64,000 bases of DNA from Penium margaritaceum (Eukaryota > Streptophyta > Zygnematophyceae > Desmidiales > Peniaceae). The translations under genes were made by a program, and so were the position numbers. The stretch lies in NCBI GenBank assembly GCA_023375785.1, contig SZWC01001577.1:131639-195638 (forward strand). The letters are read 5' to 3'. The notes under the pieces were generated by a model, which had not been told where the DNA came from, made no database searches, and saw only the letters and a program-made list of their open reading frames with translations. Shown here one piece after another: positions 55,216-64,000 of the stretch; within the stretch, counting starts at the first letter, position 1, and each line of letters begins with the position of its first letter.

Positions 55216-57585
55216 TGCAATATAACTAGATGACTGTTTCGATCGTCCATCTGATCTCACCATTAGAAAGAATCAGGACGTAAGTTGTCTATGGTCAAAG
55301 TTTCCGGCTGAAACAATAGTCGGATTAGTATATATGAATTTTTGAAGTTTCCAAGATCATGGACCGCCGATGTTTGGGTGACTATGGATGACAGCTCCAT
55401 GCCTTAGCCTAAGAAATAAGAAAGGTAAGAGGTCCAAGCTTGAGACTTGATGGGAGAAATATCCTGAAAGATCCTTGGTCTTAGGATTGCCTTGTCAAAG
55501 TCTGTAGACAAGGAAAAAAATACCCCTCTTTACTTTTTAGGTGAGGTGAGATCCTTATGTGCTAGTCATGGACACATGGTGATTCTCATGGGATTTTGGA
55601 TTATCTTATTAAATATAGTGAACCATGAGAGTATGATCTAGCTCTCTAGGTTGTGTGTGACTGTTCAGCCTCATTGCTAGACAGATTTTCTCTCTTGTGT
55701 AAGATTTTAGACTCTAATATCTGAACCTTAGCTCCATGACTAACTAGTGTGACTTGAAAGAGTAGTGACTTGGCCAAGCTCGAGCTCTATATGTACTCCA
55801 TCATCTTGAGTTATTCTACAACCATTATTCAGTATAACTGATGTCTTTTCAATCCCACATGTTTGCTGCTCTAAGGTTCCCGCTCTCCTCTAGATCCAAC
55901 ATTTTGTATCAGAGCCAAGTTTTGCTAGTTTCAACTAGCAGTGTCCATTACTTTGAAAGTGATAGATTAGGGTCAAACCTTGACTAAATGTGCTCATTCA
56001 CTACAAGATCTTCAAGTATGTGAGATAAGCTTTAAACGAGTACAAGATTACGATGACCCATTAGTGGATTGCGAGTTATCCTCAAAAAAGGTTGGCCAGG
56101 GTGACTTTTCCCTATGACTAAGACCATCATCTTGTAATAACCATAACCTTCTTTTTTTGTCAAATTTAAAATTTTCATATGCAAATTGTAGTGTTTTTCC
56201 TAAGCTTTCTATTGGTGTGAAAATATTTGCATTCAGTTTATTCATTTGGTAGAAACGCCGTTTACAAGCTGGCTGATCTGAGTTGGAGTAGGAGCAAACG
56301 AATACTCTTGGTTGAAGAGGGCATATATTTCAAAATGGCCTGTTTTATGCATTGATCTTCAAGGTTTTCAACTGAATTTTTGAGTGGTGGAATTCATAGT
56401 CTACTAGCATCTACAATCCATTTTTTGTTAGACAGATTTCTGGCAGAAGCAACAGTAAAAACAGGGATAGTACCAAGGCTCAAAATGACAGCAGCAGCCA
56501 TCTTGACAACAGCCCAGCCTTTGGAGAGGCGAGAGGGATACGCCAACTTCAAGTTTTGGAAGATCTGTACCCGCCTTGAGATTTGTGGGATATGATTAGT
56601 CGCGACGAGTCAGTTCCAGATCCACACACGAAAGGTATCACCACAGTAGAGGTGGCGGTATAGAAGACACCACAAAAAGGACCAGAAGATGCAAGTTCAT
56701 CCACAACTGCAGTAGCAGCGAATGAGGAGTCGAAGAAGAAAGACAGGCAGGCTTACGGGCAGCTTGTCAATACCATCTTCAACTTGTATCTTTAGTATAG
56801 GAGTGACAAGGCTATTGTAAAAGCGGGATGGAACGCATTGTGCAAGAAGTGTGAGAGTAAGGACCCTTCATTTGTCATATGTTTTAAGGAGAAGATGATG
56901 GCACTGAAAATATAGGGTGGTGAATGGATGCAATTGTACTTGGACAGGGCAAAGGAGCTCCGAAAGCAGATGAAAGTAGTCGGCAACCCTATGGAAGAGA
57001 CGGGCTTGGTATGAGGGACGTTGGAGTGGCAACCGACTCTCGACCTAGACTTCATCTATACACATTAGGTAGGTGGAACTGCATTATAATGCAGCAAAGT
57101 GCAATGGTGGCAGTAGCAGTGAAACAGGTTTTATGGACATGGGCTCATGTAACTAGCAGCAGCAGCACTCTGAGTAGTAGAGAGATAAGAGAGAAGATAA
57201 GTGCCACTATTGCCATAAAGAGGAATGTTACAAGAAAGAGTGTTTCAAGTTCAAGAGGGACTAGAAAAAGCACCAGTAGTCCTCACAAAAGTAGCACAAG
57301 CTGAAGTTTCCACAACAGTAGCAGCAAAAGTCACAACAACGTCAGCAGCACTAGCAATAGAATAAGACACACGTACACTACTTACGTCGCATGAACGAGG
57401 CCAAAGAGATATGCAACCGCCTCTTTATGGCAAAATCCAAGATGTCACAGATGGAGAAAGTGGGTCTCGCATGGAAGTGGACTCAGGGTATACCAAGAGT
57501 CTTACGCACCACAAAGAGTGATTTACGCAGCTGCTTTCAATCCTCTTTTGACTTATTACTTTGAGTGATGATGGGGTGGTGTATA
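55216..57585 (+). mobile_element. CopA-12: old CopA element, 5' half
   Basis: Plus-strand order: incomplete 5' LTR (about 55222-55901), primer-site remnant TGTATCAGAGCC (55905-55916), leader to 56484, gag from 56485, zinc-knuckle area about 57200-57245, and start of protease to 57585, where the CopB-5 LTR begins. Heavily diverged, more than twenty breaks; one of the oldest layers together with CopA-4. Confidence 0.8.
56485..57585 (+). pseudogene. CopA-12 gag and start of protease (fossil)
   Basis: Recognisable by TTAQPLERREGYANFKFWKI near the start, KEEMMALKI-like and MDRAKEL-like segments in the middle, a CHYC-type knuckle and a serine/glutamine-rich tail. Decayed throughout. Confidence 0.75.
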
Positions 57586-58356
57586 TGTTGATCTGATATG
57601 CTCCTTTTCCATGGCTGACATTTGGACAGGCACAGGACGGACTAGGCATGCAGTGCTCCTTGGAGTAAGTCTCCTAAGTCTGGTCCAGATAGACAAGGCA
57701 TGCACTGCTCCTTTGGAGCAAGTCCCCTTGGTCTAAACTGGATAGTATAGCCAGCAAACACTACCTAGGATAACTCCTTGAAGCTTCGACGTTCCAAAGT
57801 TAGTCTCTGGAGCGAGAGGTCATTGGGTCAAATTCCAGCCCAGTGACTAATTTTCTTTGTGACCAAAAAGGGAGACAAGAAGGTTCTAAGAGACATTTTA
57901 GAACATTCCAAGGTCCTTCCTGGTAACTGGTGCCACTTGGCAGTCACAATGAGCGCCATGTAGGCAAGGGGAATGAAGCAATCCAGATTGGCCCCAAAGT
58001 AGCTCCTCAAAGGAGCCACTACGTGCCTAGGCTAGAGGCTGGCTCTAGGACCATAAGAACCTGTCAGTTCCCTGTCATTGATTATAGTTCTTACCTTTGA
58101 GACTCCTCACAGAGTTATCCACCAGAAGCAGACACTAAAGAAGCATTGGTTGGTCTAAGCCTCAGGAGTTAGCTCCTCGCGCAAAAGTGACCAGGTGCTA
58201 AGGACATAGTGCAAGAAAGTGATTCATATGAACTGCTCAGTGTGGAACCTTGGCTCTGAGAGTGATATCACCTCTTGGTTGCAATACCAAGAGCGGACGG
58301 CGGGAACCATTGTGTCGGAATCCGTTTTCTAGACCGTCACCTCAGGCAGGCTGACA
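57586..58356 (+). repeat. CopB-5 5' LTR
   Basis: 771 bp, TGTTGATCTGATATG...AGGCTGACA. Identical length to the CopB-3 3' LTR. Confidence 0.8.
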
Positions 58357-58358
58357 AA

Positions 58359-58372
58359 GGGTTATGGGCCCA
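58359..58372 (+). promoter_or_regulatory. CopB-5 primer-binding site, half-tRNA-iMet type
   Basis: GGGTTATGGGCCCA is the complement of TGGGCCCATAACCC, the anticodon arm of plant initiator-Met tRNA (anticodon CAT). It lies two bases after the LTR. Drosophila copia is known to prime from a 5' half of tRNA-iMet cut near the anticodon stem; the match and position here suggest the same mode. Confidence 0.75.
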
Positions 58373-58439
58373 TACCGACTAGTTGTAAGGTACGCTTCTA
58401 TGCACTCTCTCGTCCTCTCTGTCTTGTAGCGTGCATCAG

Positions 58440-58502
58440 CTCCATCAACTCCATCTGCTCCATCTTCTCCATCTGCTCCATCTGCTCCATCTGCTCCATC
58501 AG
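58440..58502 (+). repeat. 9-bp minisatellite in CopB-5 leader
   Basis: Seven tandem units of CTCCATC plus two variable bases (AA, TG, TT, TG, TG, TG, AG). CopB-1 and CopB-2 have about four units at the same place. Confidence 0.85.
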
Positions 58503-58994
58503 CTCCAACAACGGGTACTGGCACTTAGCGAACAAGGGCCAAGGATAAGCTCTTCCCTCGAAGGCATCACACTGGGTTTGCTAGTCTGCGTTCTTCTCTG
58601 TTTGCAGGTGATCAACCGCTAAGGAGTAAGCAACTGACCTGTACCTTCTAAACGTTTAGCACACAACAACCTACATCCGCCTACATCAGTCTCAACGAAG
58701 CAGACAAGCAGAGAAGTAGAGAAGCAGTATGACGTCTTCCACGATACTCACTCTTGAGCAGGTCAATGGTGGGATGTCAAAGTTCACAGGGTTTGGTTTT
58801 CCTTAGTGAAGATGGCAATTTGAGATTGTCGTGAGGGTGCTTGGCTACTTGAAGATGTTCCTTGGAGAAGAGGTTGAAGATCCAAAAATAGATGTGGGAT
58901 ATGAAGCATGGAGTGTCAAAAATGACATGGCACTTATGATTCTTCTGACATCAGTGTATGAGTCACAGCATGTCCACCTCCAAGATATCACACA

Positions 58995-59275
58995 TGTTGG
59001 GAAAGGAGCCATCCGGCTCTATTTGGGGTCCACAGGAGCAAGTTCCAGGCAGCTTCCAGATTCCTGCTCTGATCATCAAACCATCTTTGCCATTGGAAGG
59101 ATCAGGTGGCAAAATATCTACGGTCCAAGTTTCAGACCGATCGACCGGTCGGATTGGGAGATATAAAATTTCAAAGTTTTGGGGGTCATGGACCGCCGAT
59201 GTCTGGGTGACCATGGGTGATGGCTCCATGCCTTAGCCTGAATAAAGAAAAAGGCAAGAGGTCCAGGGTCAAGAC
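58995..59275 (+). repeat. CopA LTR, first 281 bp
   Basis: Begins TGTTGGGAAAGGAGCC and stops at GTCAAGAC, directly against a reverse LTR. Its left flank is CACAT in CopB-5 gag. Candidate host for CopA-13. Confidence 0.82.
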
Positions 59276-60300
59276 TATTGGAACTGGAGGAGACAAGGAG
59301 TCTTGGAGCAGCAAGCATGTGGGACTGAAAGGGCATCAGTTGTGCTGAAGAATGGTTGTTGAATCACTCAAAATGATGGAGTACATATAGAGCTAGAGCA
59401 TGGGCGAGTCAGTCCTCTCACAAGCCACATCACTTAGCCATGGAGGCTAAGGTTCACACACTAGAGTTCACAATCTCACACAAGGGAGGAAATTAGCCTA
59501 ACAATCAGGCTGACCAGTCACACACGGCCTACAGAGCTAGAGAATGCTCTCATGGTCATGTGTCCATGGCTAGCACACAAGGATCTCACCTCACCTAAAA
59601 AGTAAGGAGAGGTACCTTTATCCTAGTGAGCACACTCTGACAAGGCAATCCTACGACCAAGGACCTTTTTGGATATTTCTCCCATCAGGTCTTGACCCTA
59701 GACCTCTTGTCTTTTTCTTTTCTCAGGCTAAGGCATGGAGCCATCACCCATGGCCACCCAGACATCGGCGGTCCATGATCCCCGAAACTTCGAAAATTCA
59801 TATCTCCCAATCCAACTGTTGGATCGGCCTGAAACTTGGACTAAAGATAATTTGCCACCTGATCTTTCAAATGATGAAGACGGATCGACGATCAGAGCAG
59901 GCATCTGGAAGTTTCCTGGAACTTGCTCCTGTGGACCTGAATTTGAGCCGGATGGCTCCTTTCCCAATAATCTCCCACTTTACTGCAGTCAGAGTGGGCT
60001 GAGTCCACATGCCTTCATGCAGAAATGCTGTTTCTCATGGCTCACTTGCTTGGTGCAGAAATCAGCGACCTGCCTGCTGGTTGGAGTAAACTCCAGCTTG
60101 ATAGTACCCTCCTACACCATGTGCCTGATGAAGTGATATGCGATGTCAATATGCTTGGTGCGTGCATGGTGCTCAGGATTCTTGGCTAGTGCGATTGCGC
60201 TCTGGTTGTCGACGCGTATAGGAACTGGAATTGCTATACTCCCACTCATCTCCGCCATGAGACGCTGGAGCCAAACTGCTTCCTTGGCTCCAAAGCTGAG
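59276..60300 (-). mobile_element. CopA-13: 3' end of a CopA element (RNase H, PPT, 3' LTR)
   Basis: Minus-strand order: RNase H C-terminal part (60300-59995), purine tract, and a 3' LTR 59969-59276 somewhat shorter than the family length. The left flank is AAGAC. The upstream part is replaced at about 60297 by a plus-strand RT scrap, with a few bases (TGAG) shared at the join. Confidence 0.8.
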
Positions 60301-60413
60301 CCAATGTCATACAAGGAGGCCATGGCTGCACCGGATGCAGCTGATTAGGTACAAACCGTGCAGCAAGAGATACAGTCGCAGCTGGACAATGGCACGTGGG
60401 AGCTAACTGGCCG
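60297..60413 (+). pseudogene. CopA RT-start scrap
   Basis: About 117 bp matching the beginning of CopA RT (SYKEAMAAPDAAD, QLDNGTWELT-like), lying between CopA-13 and the CopA-14 LTR. The joins on both sides are not LTR ends, so this is rearrangement debris. Confidence 0.75.
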
Positions 60414-60639
60414 ATCGTCGATGATTTCCTCCCTTGTGTGAGATTGTGGACTAGTGTGTGAGCCTTAGCCTCCATGGTTAAGTGGTGTGGCTTGTGAGAG
60501 GGCTGACTTGTCCAAGCTCTAGCTCTATATGTACTCCATCATTTTGAGTGATTAAACAACCATTCTTCAGCACAACAGATGTCCTTTCTGTCCCACATGC
60601 TCGCTGGTCCAAGGCTCCCTCTCTCCTCCACATCCAACA

Positions 60640-61278
60640 TTTGGTATCAGAGCCAATGTCTGCCAGTTTCAGCCAGCATAGGCCGTCACTTTGAAAGTGA
60701 CGGATTAGGGTCAAACCTTGACCAAGTTTAGAAATCGACTACTAGATCTTCACGTTCGCAAGACAAGCATTTTAACGAGCCCAAGATTGCAACGATCCAA
60801 CGGTCAAATTGAGAGTTATGCTCAAAACGAGGTCGGCTACATTCTTCTCTGTGAGTAAGACCGTGGCCTTGTGATGACCATAACTCTCGTTTCTTTGTCA
60901 AATTTAAAAAGTGGCACATGTGAATTTTTTTATTTTTCCTAAGCTTTCCATTGGTGTAAAAGTATTTGTATTCCATGGATTTGTTTAGGAGGAACGCCAT
61001 TTACATGCTGGCTGGTCTGAGTTGGATTAGGTGCAGAAGCATACCCTGTTTTCAAAGGGTCATGACTTTCAAAATCCCCTGTTGATGACCCTGTTTTATG
61101 GGTCTATTTGAAAGGTTGGGAGCTGAAGTTTCCAGTGGTGGGCTCCATTTTTCCAAATTCCTAGTCTGCTGGCATCTACAGTCCATTTTCTGTCAGAAAG
61201 ATTTCTAGCAGAAGCACCAGCAGAAGCATGGATAGCGCCGCCATCCAAGGACAGCGCTGAGCATCACCAAAGCTCAAA
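60640..61278 (+). other. CopA-14 leader with exact iMet primer site
   Basis: The primer site at 60642-60654 is an exact complement of the tRNA-iMet 3' end. The leader is of normal length; nothing else seen. Confidence 0.83.
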
Positions 61279-62189
61279 ATGGCAGCAGTAGGCGTGGTAA
61301 TAACAGCCCAAGCTTTTGGAGAGGCTGGAAGGACGCCCCAACTTCACGTTTTGGAAGATCCGTACCCGCCTCCTTTTGGAGGAGAGGGGCTTGTGGGAGG
61401 TGGTGAGCGACGACGAGCCGGCTCCACTTCCACAGGCAAATGGCATCACTGTAGCTGAGGTGGTGGCGCGAAAGACGCCGCAAAACGGTGCAGCTGATGC
61501 GGGTTCTTCTATAGCTGTACCACCGGCGTATGAGGAGTGGAAAAAGAAGGAAAGGCAGCCCTACAGGTTGCTTGTCAACACCATCTCCAACCCGCTTCTT
61601 CAGTACGTAAGTTACAAGGCTATTGCAAAGGAGGGGTGGGACACGTTGTGCAAGAAGTATGAGAGCAAGGATCCTGTATTCCTCATACTTTTGGAGGAAA
61701 AGATGATGGCGCTGAAAATGCAGGGTGGTGAAGGGATGGAGGCGTACCTAGACAGGGCAAAGGAGCTGGCGAAGGAGCTGAGAGCGGCCGGTAACCCTGT
61801 AGAAGAGACAAGCTTCATCCTCCTCTTCCTGAGGGGACTCCCAACCAGCTACGACACGGTGCGAGAGACGTTGGAGTGCCAGCCAACTCTCTGTACACAC
61901 GTGGTGCAGGTGGAATTGCATCGTAATGTAGCAAAGCACAATGGCAGCAGCAGTTGTGAAGCAGCTTTTTTGGCCACGAGCTCACGCAACCAGCAACAGT
62001 AGTAGCAGTCTGGGCAGCAGAGAGGCAAAAAGAAAGGCTAATGCCACTACTGCCTGAAAGAGGGATACTACAAAAAGGAGTATTTAAAGCTCGAGAGGGA
62101 CCAGAAGGAGCAGGAGCAGTAGTAGTCATCGCAGCAGCAGTAGCAAAAGCAGCAACAATAGCAGCAGCAGTCACAACATCGTTAGCAGT
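61279..62189 (+). pseudogene. CopA-14 gag region (fossil)
   Basis: The family gag pattern is clear (LEGRPNFTFWKIRTRLLLEE, KMQGGEGMEAYLDRAKEL, LRGLPTSYDTVRETLEC). It is followed by a decayed zinc-knuckle area (about 62041-62085) and a short repeat-rich spacer. Confidence 0.84.
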
Positions 62190-63735
62190 GATTTACGTCG
62201 CTGCTGTCCATCCCTCCCCGTCCTATCGTTATGGATGATGATCGGGTGGTGTATGCTGAGGAAATTGGGATTGTGGAGATGTGGTTGGAGACCCCACGTG
62301 ACATTGAAGTGGGAGTGTTCCATGGCGTGCTCTATGTACTTGATGCTACATTTAACCTCCTCTCACTCTTCTCTCTTACAAACAGAGGACTGCGCGTCGT
62401 CTTCGATGATGACTATGGCTTCATCCTCAACCAGGATACAGGAGAGGAGTTGACCATGCCGGTGAAGCAGGGCGACATGTACGGCCTGCTGGAGGCGACC
62501 AAGATCTTACGTGAGCAGGGTCTTGCAGAAATGGTGCAGGTGAGAGATGGCAAGATCTGGCATGCGCGCTACGGCCACATCGGCATGCGCGCCTTGCAGC
62601 AGCTTTAAGCAAAGCAGATGGTGCGTGACCTGCCTACCATCTCTTACTTTGAGCAGCAGTTGTGCATCGGCTGTTTGGAGGGGAAGCAGCACCAGGAGGC
62701 GTTCTCTGAAGTAGGGGAGCGTGCAAAAGAGGTATTGGAGCTGGTCAACACGGACTTGTGCAGACCGATGCAGACCCAGAGCTTTGGAGACTCTAGGTAT
62801 TTCCTGACCTTCATTGATGATTTCAGCCGTTACACTGTTGTGTACTTCCTTCCTTCCAAGAACCAGTGCTTTGATAGGTTCAAGGAGTTCAAGGCCATGG
62901 TGGAGAACCAGACTGGCAAGAAGATCAAGGCGCTGCGCAGCGATCGCGGTGGAGAGTACCTGAGCAAGGAGTTCCTCGACTACCTCACAACACCTGGCAT
63001 CAAGGCGCAGCGTACCGCGCCGTACTCGCCGCAGCAGAACGGTGTAGCAGAACACGCCAACCGTACCATTGTGGAGTCGGCACGCTCCAAGCTACACGCG
63101 GCTCGGCTGACCTACGACTTCAGGGCTGAAGCCGTGAGCACTGCGATCTATATCAAGAACCGTAGTCCAACTAAGGCACTGGAGCAGATAACGCCGTACG
63201 AGGTGTGGTTCAGCAAGAAACCGAGCTGGGTCATCTCCGAGTATTTTGCTGCCTGGCGCACATGCACGTGCCCAAGGAGAAGCGACACAAATAGGATGCA
63301 AAGAGTGCGCAGATATTGATGATTGGCTACGACGTGGCAAACAAGGCCTATCGCCTCTGCGAAGGGATACAGGCCACGTCATCATCTCCAAGGATGTTGT
63401 CTTCAACGAGAGTAACGTCATTGGTACCAACATGGTCTGAGAAGAGGCAGCAGAACCAGCAGCTGACGAGACAGTGGGAGCAGAAATCCTTCATGACCCA
63501 GTCTCTCCCGATCCTTCCTCTACTGTGACAGTTGGAGGATCACTCCACTCTCCCATGTCTGATGCAGCAGATACAGCAGCATCACTGGCAGAAGCAGAGG
63601 AAGGAGATGTAGCACCAACAGCAGCAGCAGTTGTGCCAGCAGCACCGCGCCAGCCGCCCGCTAACGCTCCAGCACCAGGTCGCAGGTACCTCTTGGGGTG
63701 CGTTACAAGCCTGGTGAGCGTGGCCATTTCTAAAT
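62190..63735 (+). pseudogene. CopA-14 protease, integrase and linker (fossil)
   Basis: Protease stretch MDDDRVVYAEEIGIVEMW; zinc-binding part WHARYGHIGMRALQQL and CIGCLEGKQHQEAF; integrase core FLTFIDDFSRYTVVYF, RSDRGGEYLSKEF and YSPQQNGVAEHANRTI; then the acidic/proline-rich linker (TVTVGGSLHSPMSDAAD). Confidence 0.84.
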
Positions 63736-64000
63736 GCCGCAGAAACCAGAACAGGTGAACGTCACAGTTGCAGCAGATTCAGATGAACCAACATCATACA
63801 AGGAGGCCATGGTTGCACTAGATGCAGCAGATTGGGCGGAAGCCGTACGGCAGGAGATGCAGTCGTAGCAGGACAACGGCACGTGGGAGCTGACTGAGCG
63901 TCCACCTGGACGTAAGGTGATCAAGTGCAAGTGGGTGTTCGAGAAGAAGCAGGGAGCAGATGGTAACCTGGAAAAGTACAAGGCGAGGCTGGTCGCCAAG
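63736..64000 (+). pseudogene. CopA-14 RT start, cut by window end (fossil)
   Basis: Matches the first RT block (KEAMVALDAADWAEAV, then [13 protein letters not shown]-like and KYKARLVAK) up to the last base of the window. Confidence 0.82.

Larger units (their letters stand above)
57586..58994 (+). mobile_element. CopB-5: 5' end of a family B element (LTR, leader, gag start)
   Basis: The 5' LTR 57586-58356 is followed by the half-tRNA primer site (58359-58372) and a leader with seven 9-bp repeats. Gag runs from about 58729 (LTLEQVNGGMSKF, VRVLGYLKMFLGEEVEDP, YEAWSVKNDMALMIL) to 58994, where a CopA LTR takes over. The left flank is GTATA in the CopA-12 protease. It is the best copy for the family B primer site. 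Broken; pol is absent. Confidence 0.83.
60421..64000 (+). mobile_element. CopA-14: CopA element running off the window
   Basis: Plus-strand order: inner 219 bp of a 5' LTR (60421-60639), iMet primer site TGGTATCAGAGCC (60642-60654), leader, gag from 61279, protease, integrase, linker, RT start to the window end. Broken, about ten breaks within the visible part. The outer LTR part is missing, so no duplication or age can be read. Confidence 0.85.

Noticed and set aside
58342-58524. Minus-strand frame encoding GADGADGADG repeats, suggestive of a repeat protein
   Set aside because: It is the reverse reading of the 9-bp minisatellite in the CopB-5 leader.

Overview
This window reads as repeat-rich nuclear DNA from a land plant. 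No host gene, tRNA or rRNA gene could be supported anywhere in the 64 kb. Nearly every base belongs to two families of Ty1/copia LTR retrotransposons, inserted into each other in several layers and broken. The plant assignment rests on copia-type pol order (gag, protease, integrase, RT, RNase H), primer sites matching plant initiator-Met tRNA, and the overall nested-LTR landscape. The species cannot be told from this sequence.

Family A (called CopA here) dominates. Its LTR is about 738 bp, TGTTGGGAAAGG...GATCCAACA, with a TATA-like box near the 3' end. The LTR is followed by a primer site for the 3' end of tRNA-iMet and a leader of about 640 bp. Then come a gag with a CCHC zinc knuckle and a glutamine-rich spacer, the pol domains, and a purine tract just before the 3' LTR. 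Family B (CopB) has an LTR of about 771-781 bp, TGTTGACC...GGTTGACA. Its primer site matches the anticodon arm of tRNA-iMet (a half-tRNA primer), its leader carries a 9-bp minisatellite, and its gag is of a different type.

Layout: 1-1616, CopA LTR nested in a CopA 3' end; 1617-4639, CopB-1 (minus); 4640-4753, CopA scrap; 4754-10691, CopA-3 (minus), one of the better preserved; 10692-11504, LTR pieces; 11505-24468, old CopA-4 (plus) carrying an LTR at 15442-16138 and the complete-ended younger CopA-5 at 17871-23828; 24469-24830, LTR piece; 24831-26604, CopB-2; 26605-28883, old CopA pieces with a CopB LTR piece and an LTR at 28042-28779; 28884-30812, CopB-3; 30881-32528, CopA-8; 32529-40983, CopA-9 (minus), inflated by assembly duplications; 40984-41926, gap between mirror-image LTR arms; 42441-54757, CopA-10 interrupted by a 10.5-kb TSD-bounded compound of two tail-to-tail CopA copies (43633-54180); 54758-55215, LTR A and CopB-4 pieces; 55216-57585, old CopA-12; 57586-58994, CopB-5; 58995-60413, CopA pieces; 60421-64000, CopA-14 running off the window.

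Target-site duplications allow four insertions to be ordered firmly: CopA-5 into the CopA-4 3' LTR (AGGAG), the compound into the CopA-10 3' LTR (GGTCC), and single LTRs into CopA-4 and CopA-7 (one mismatch each). Several single-N positions coincide with exact or near duplications or with missing stretches and look like assembly seams. All coding parts are described as fossils; none is proposed as an active gene.
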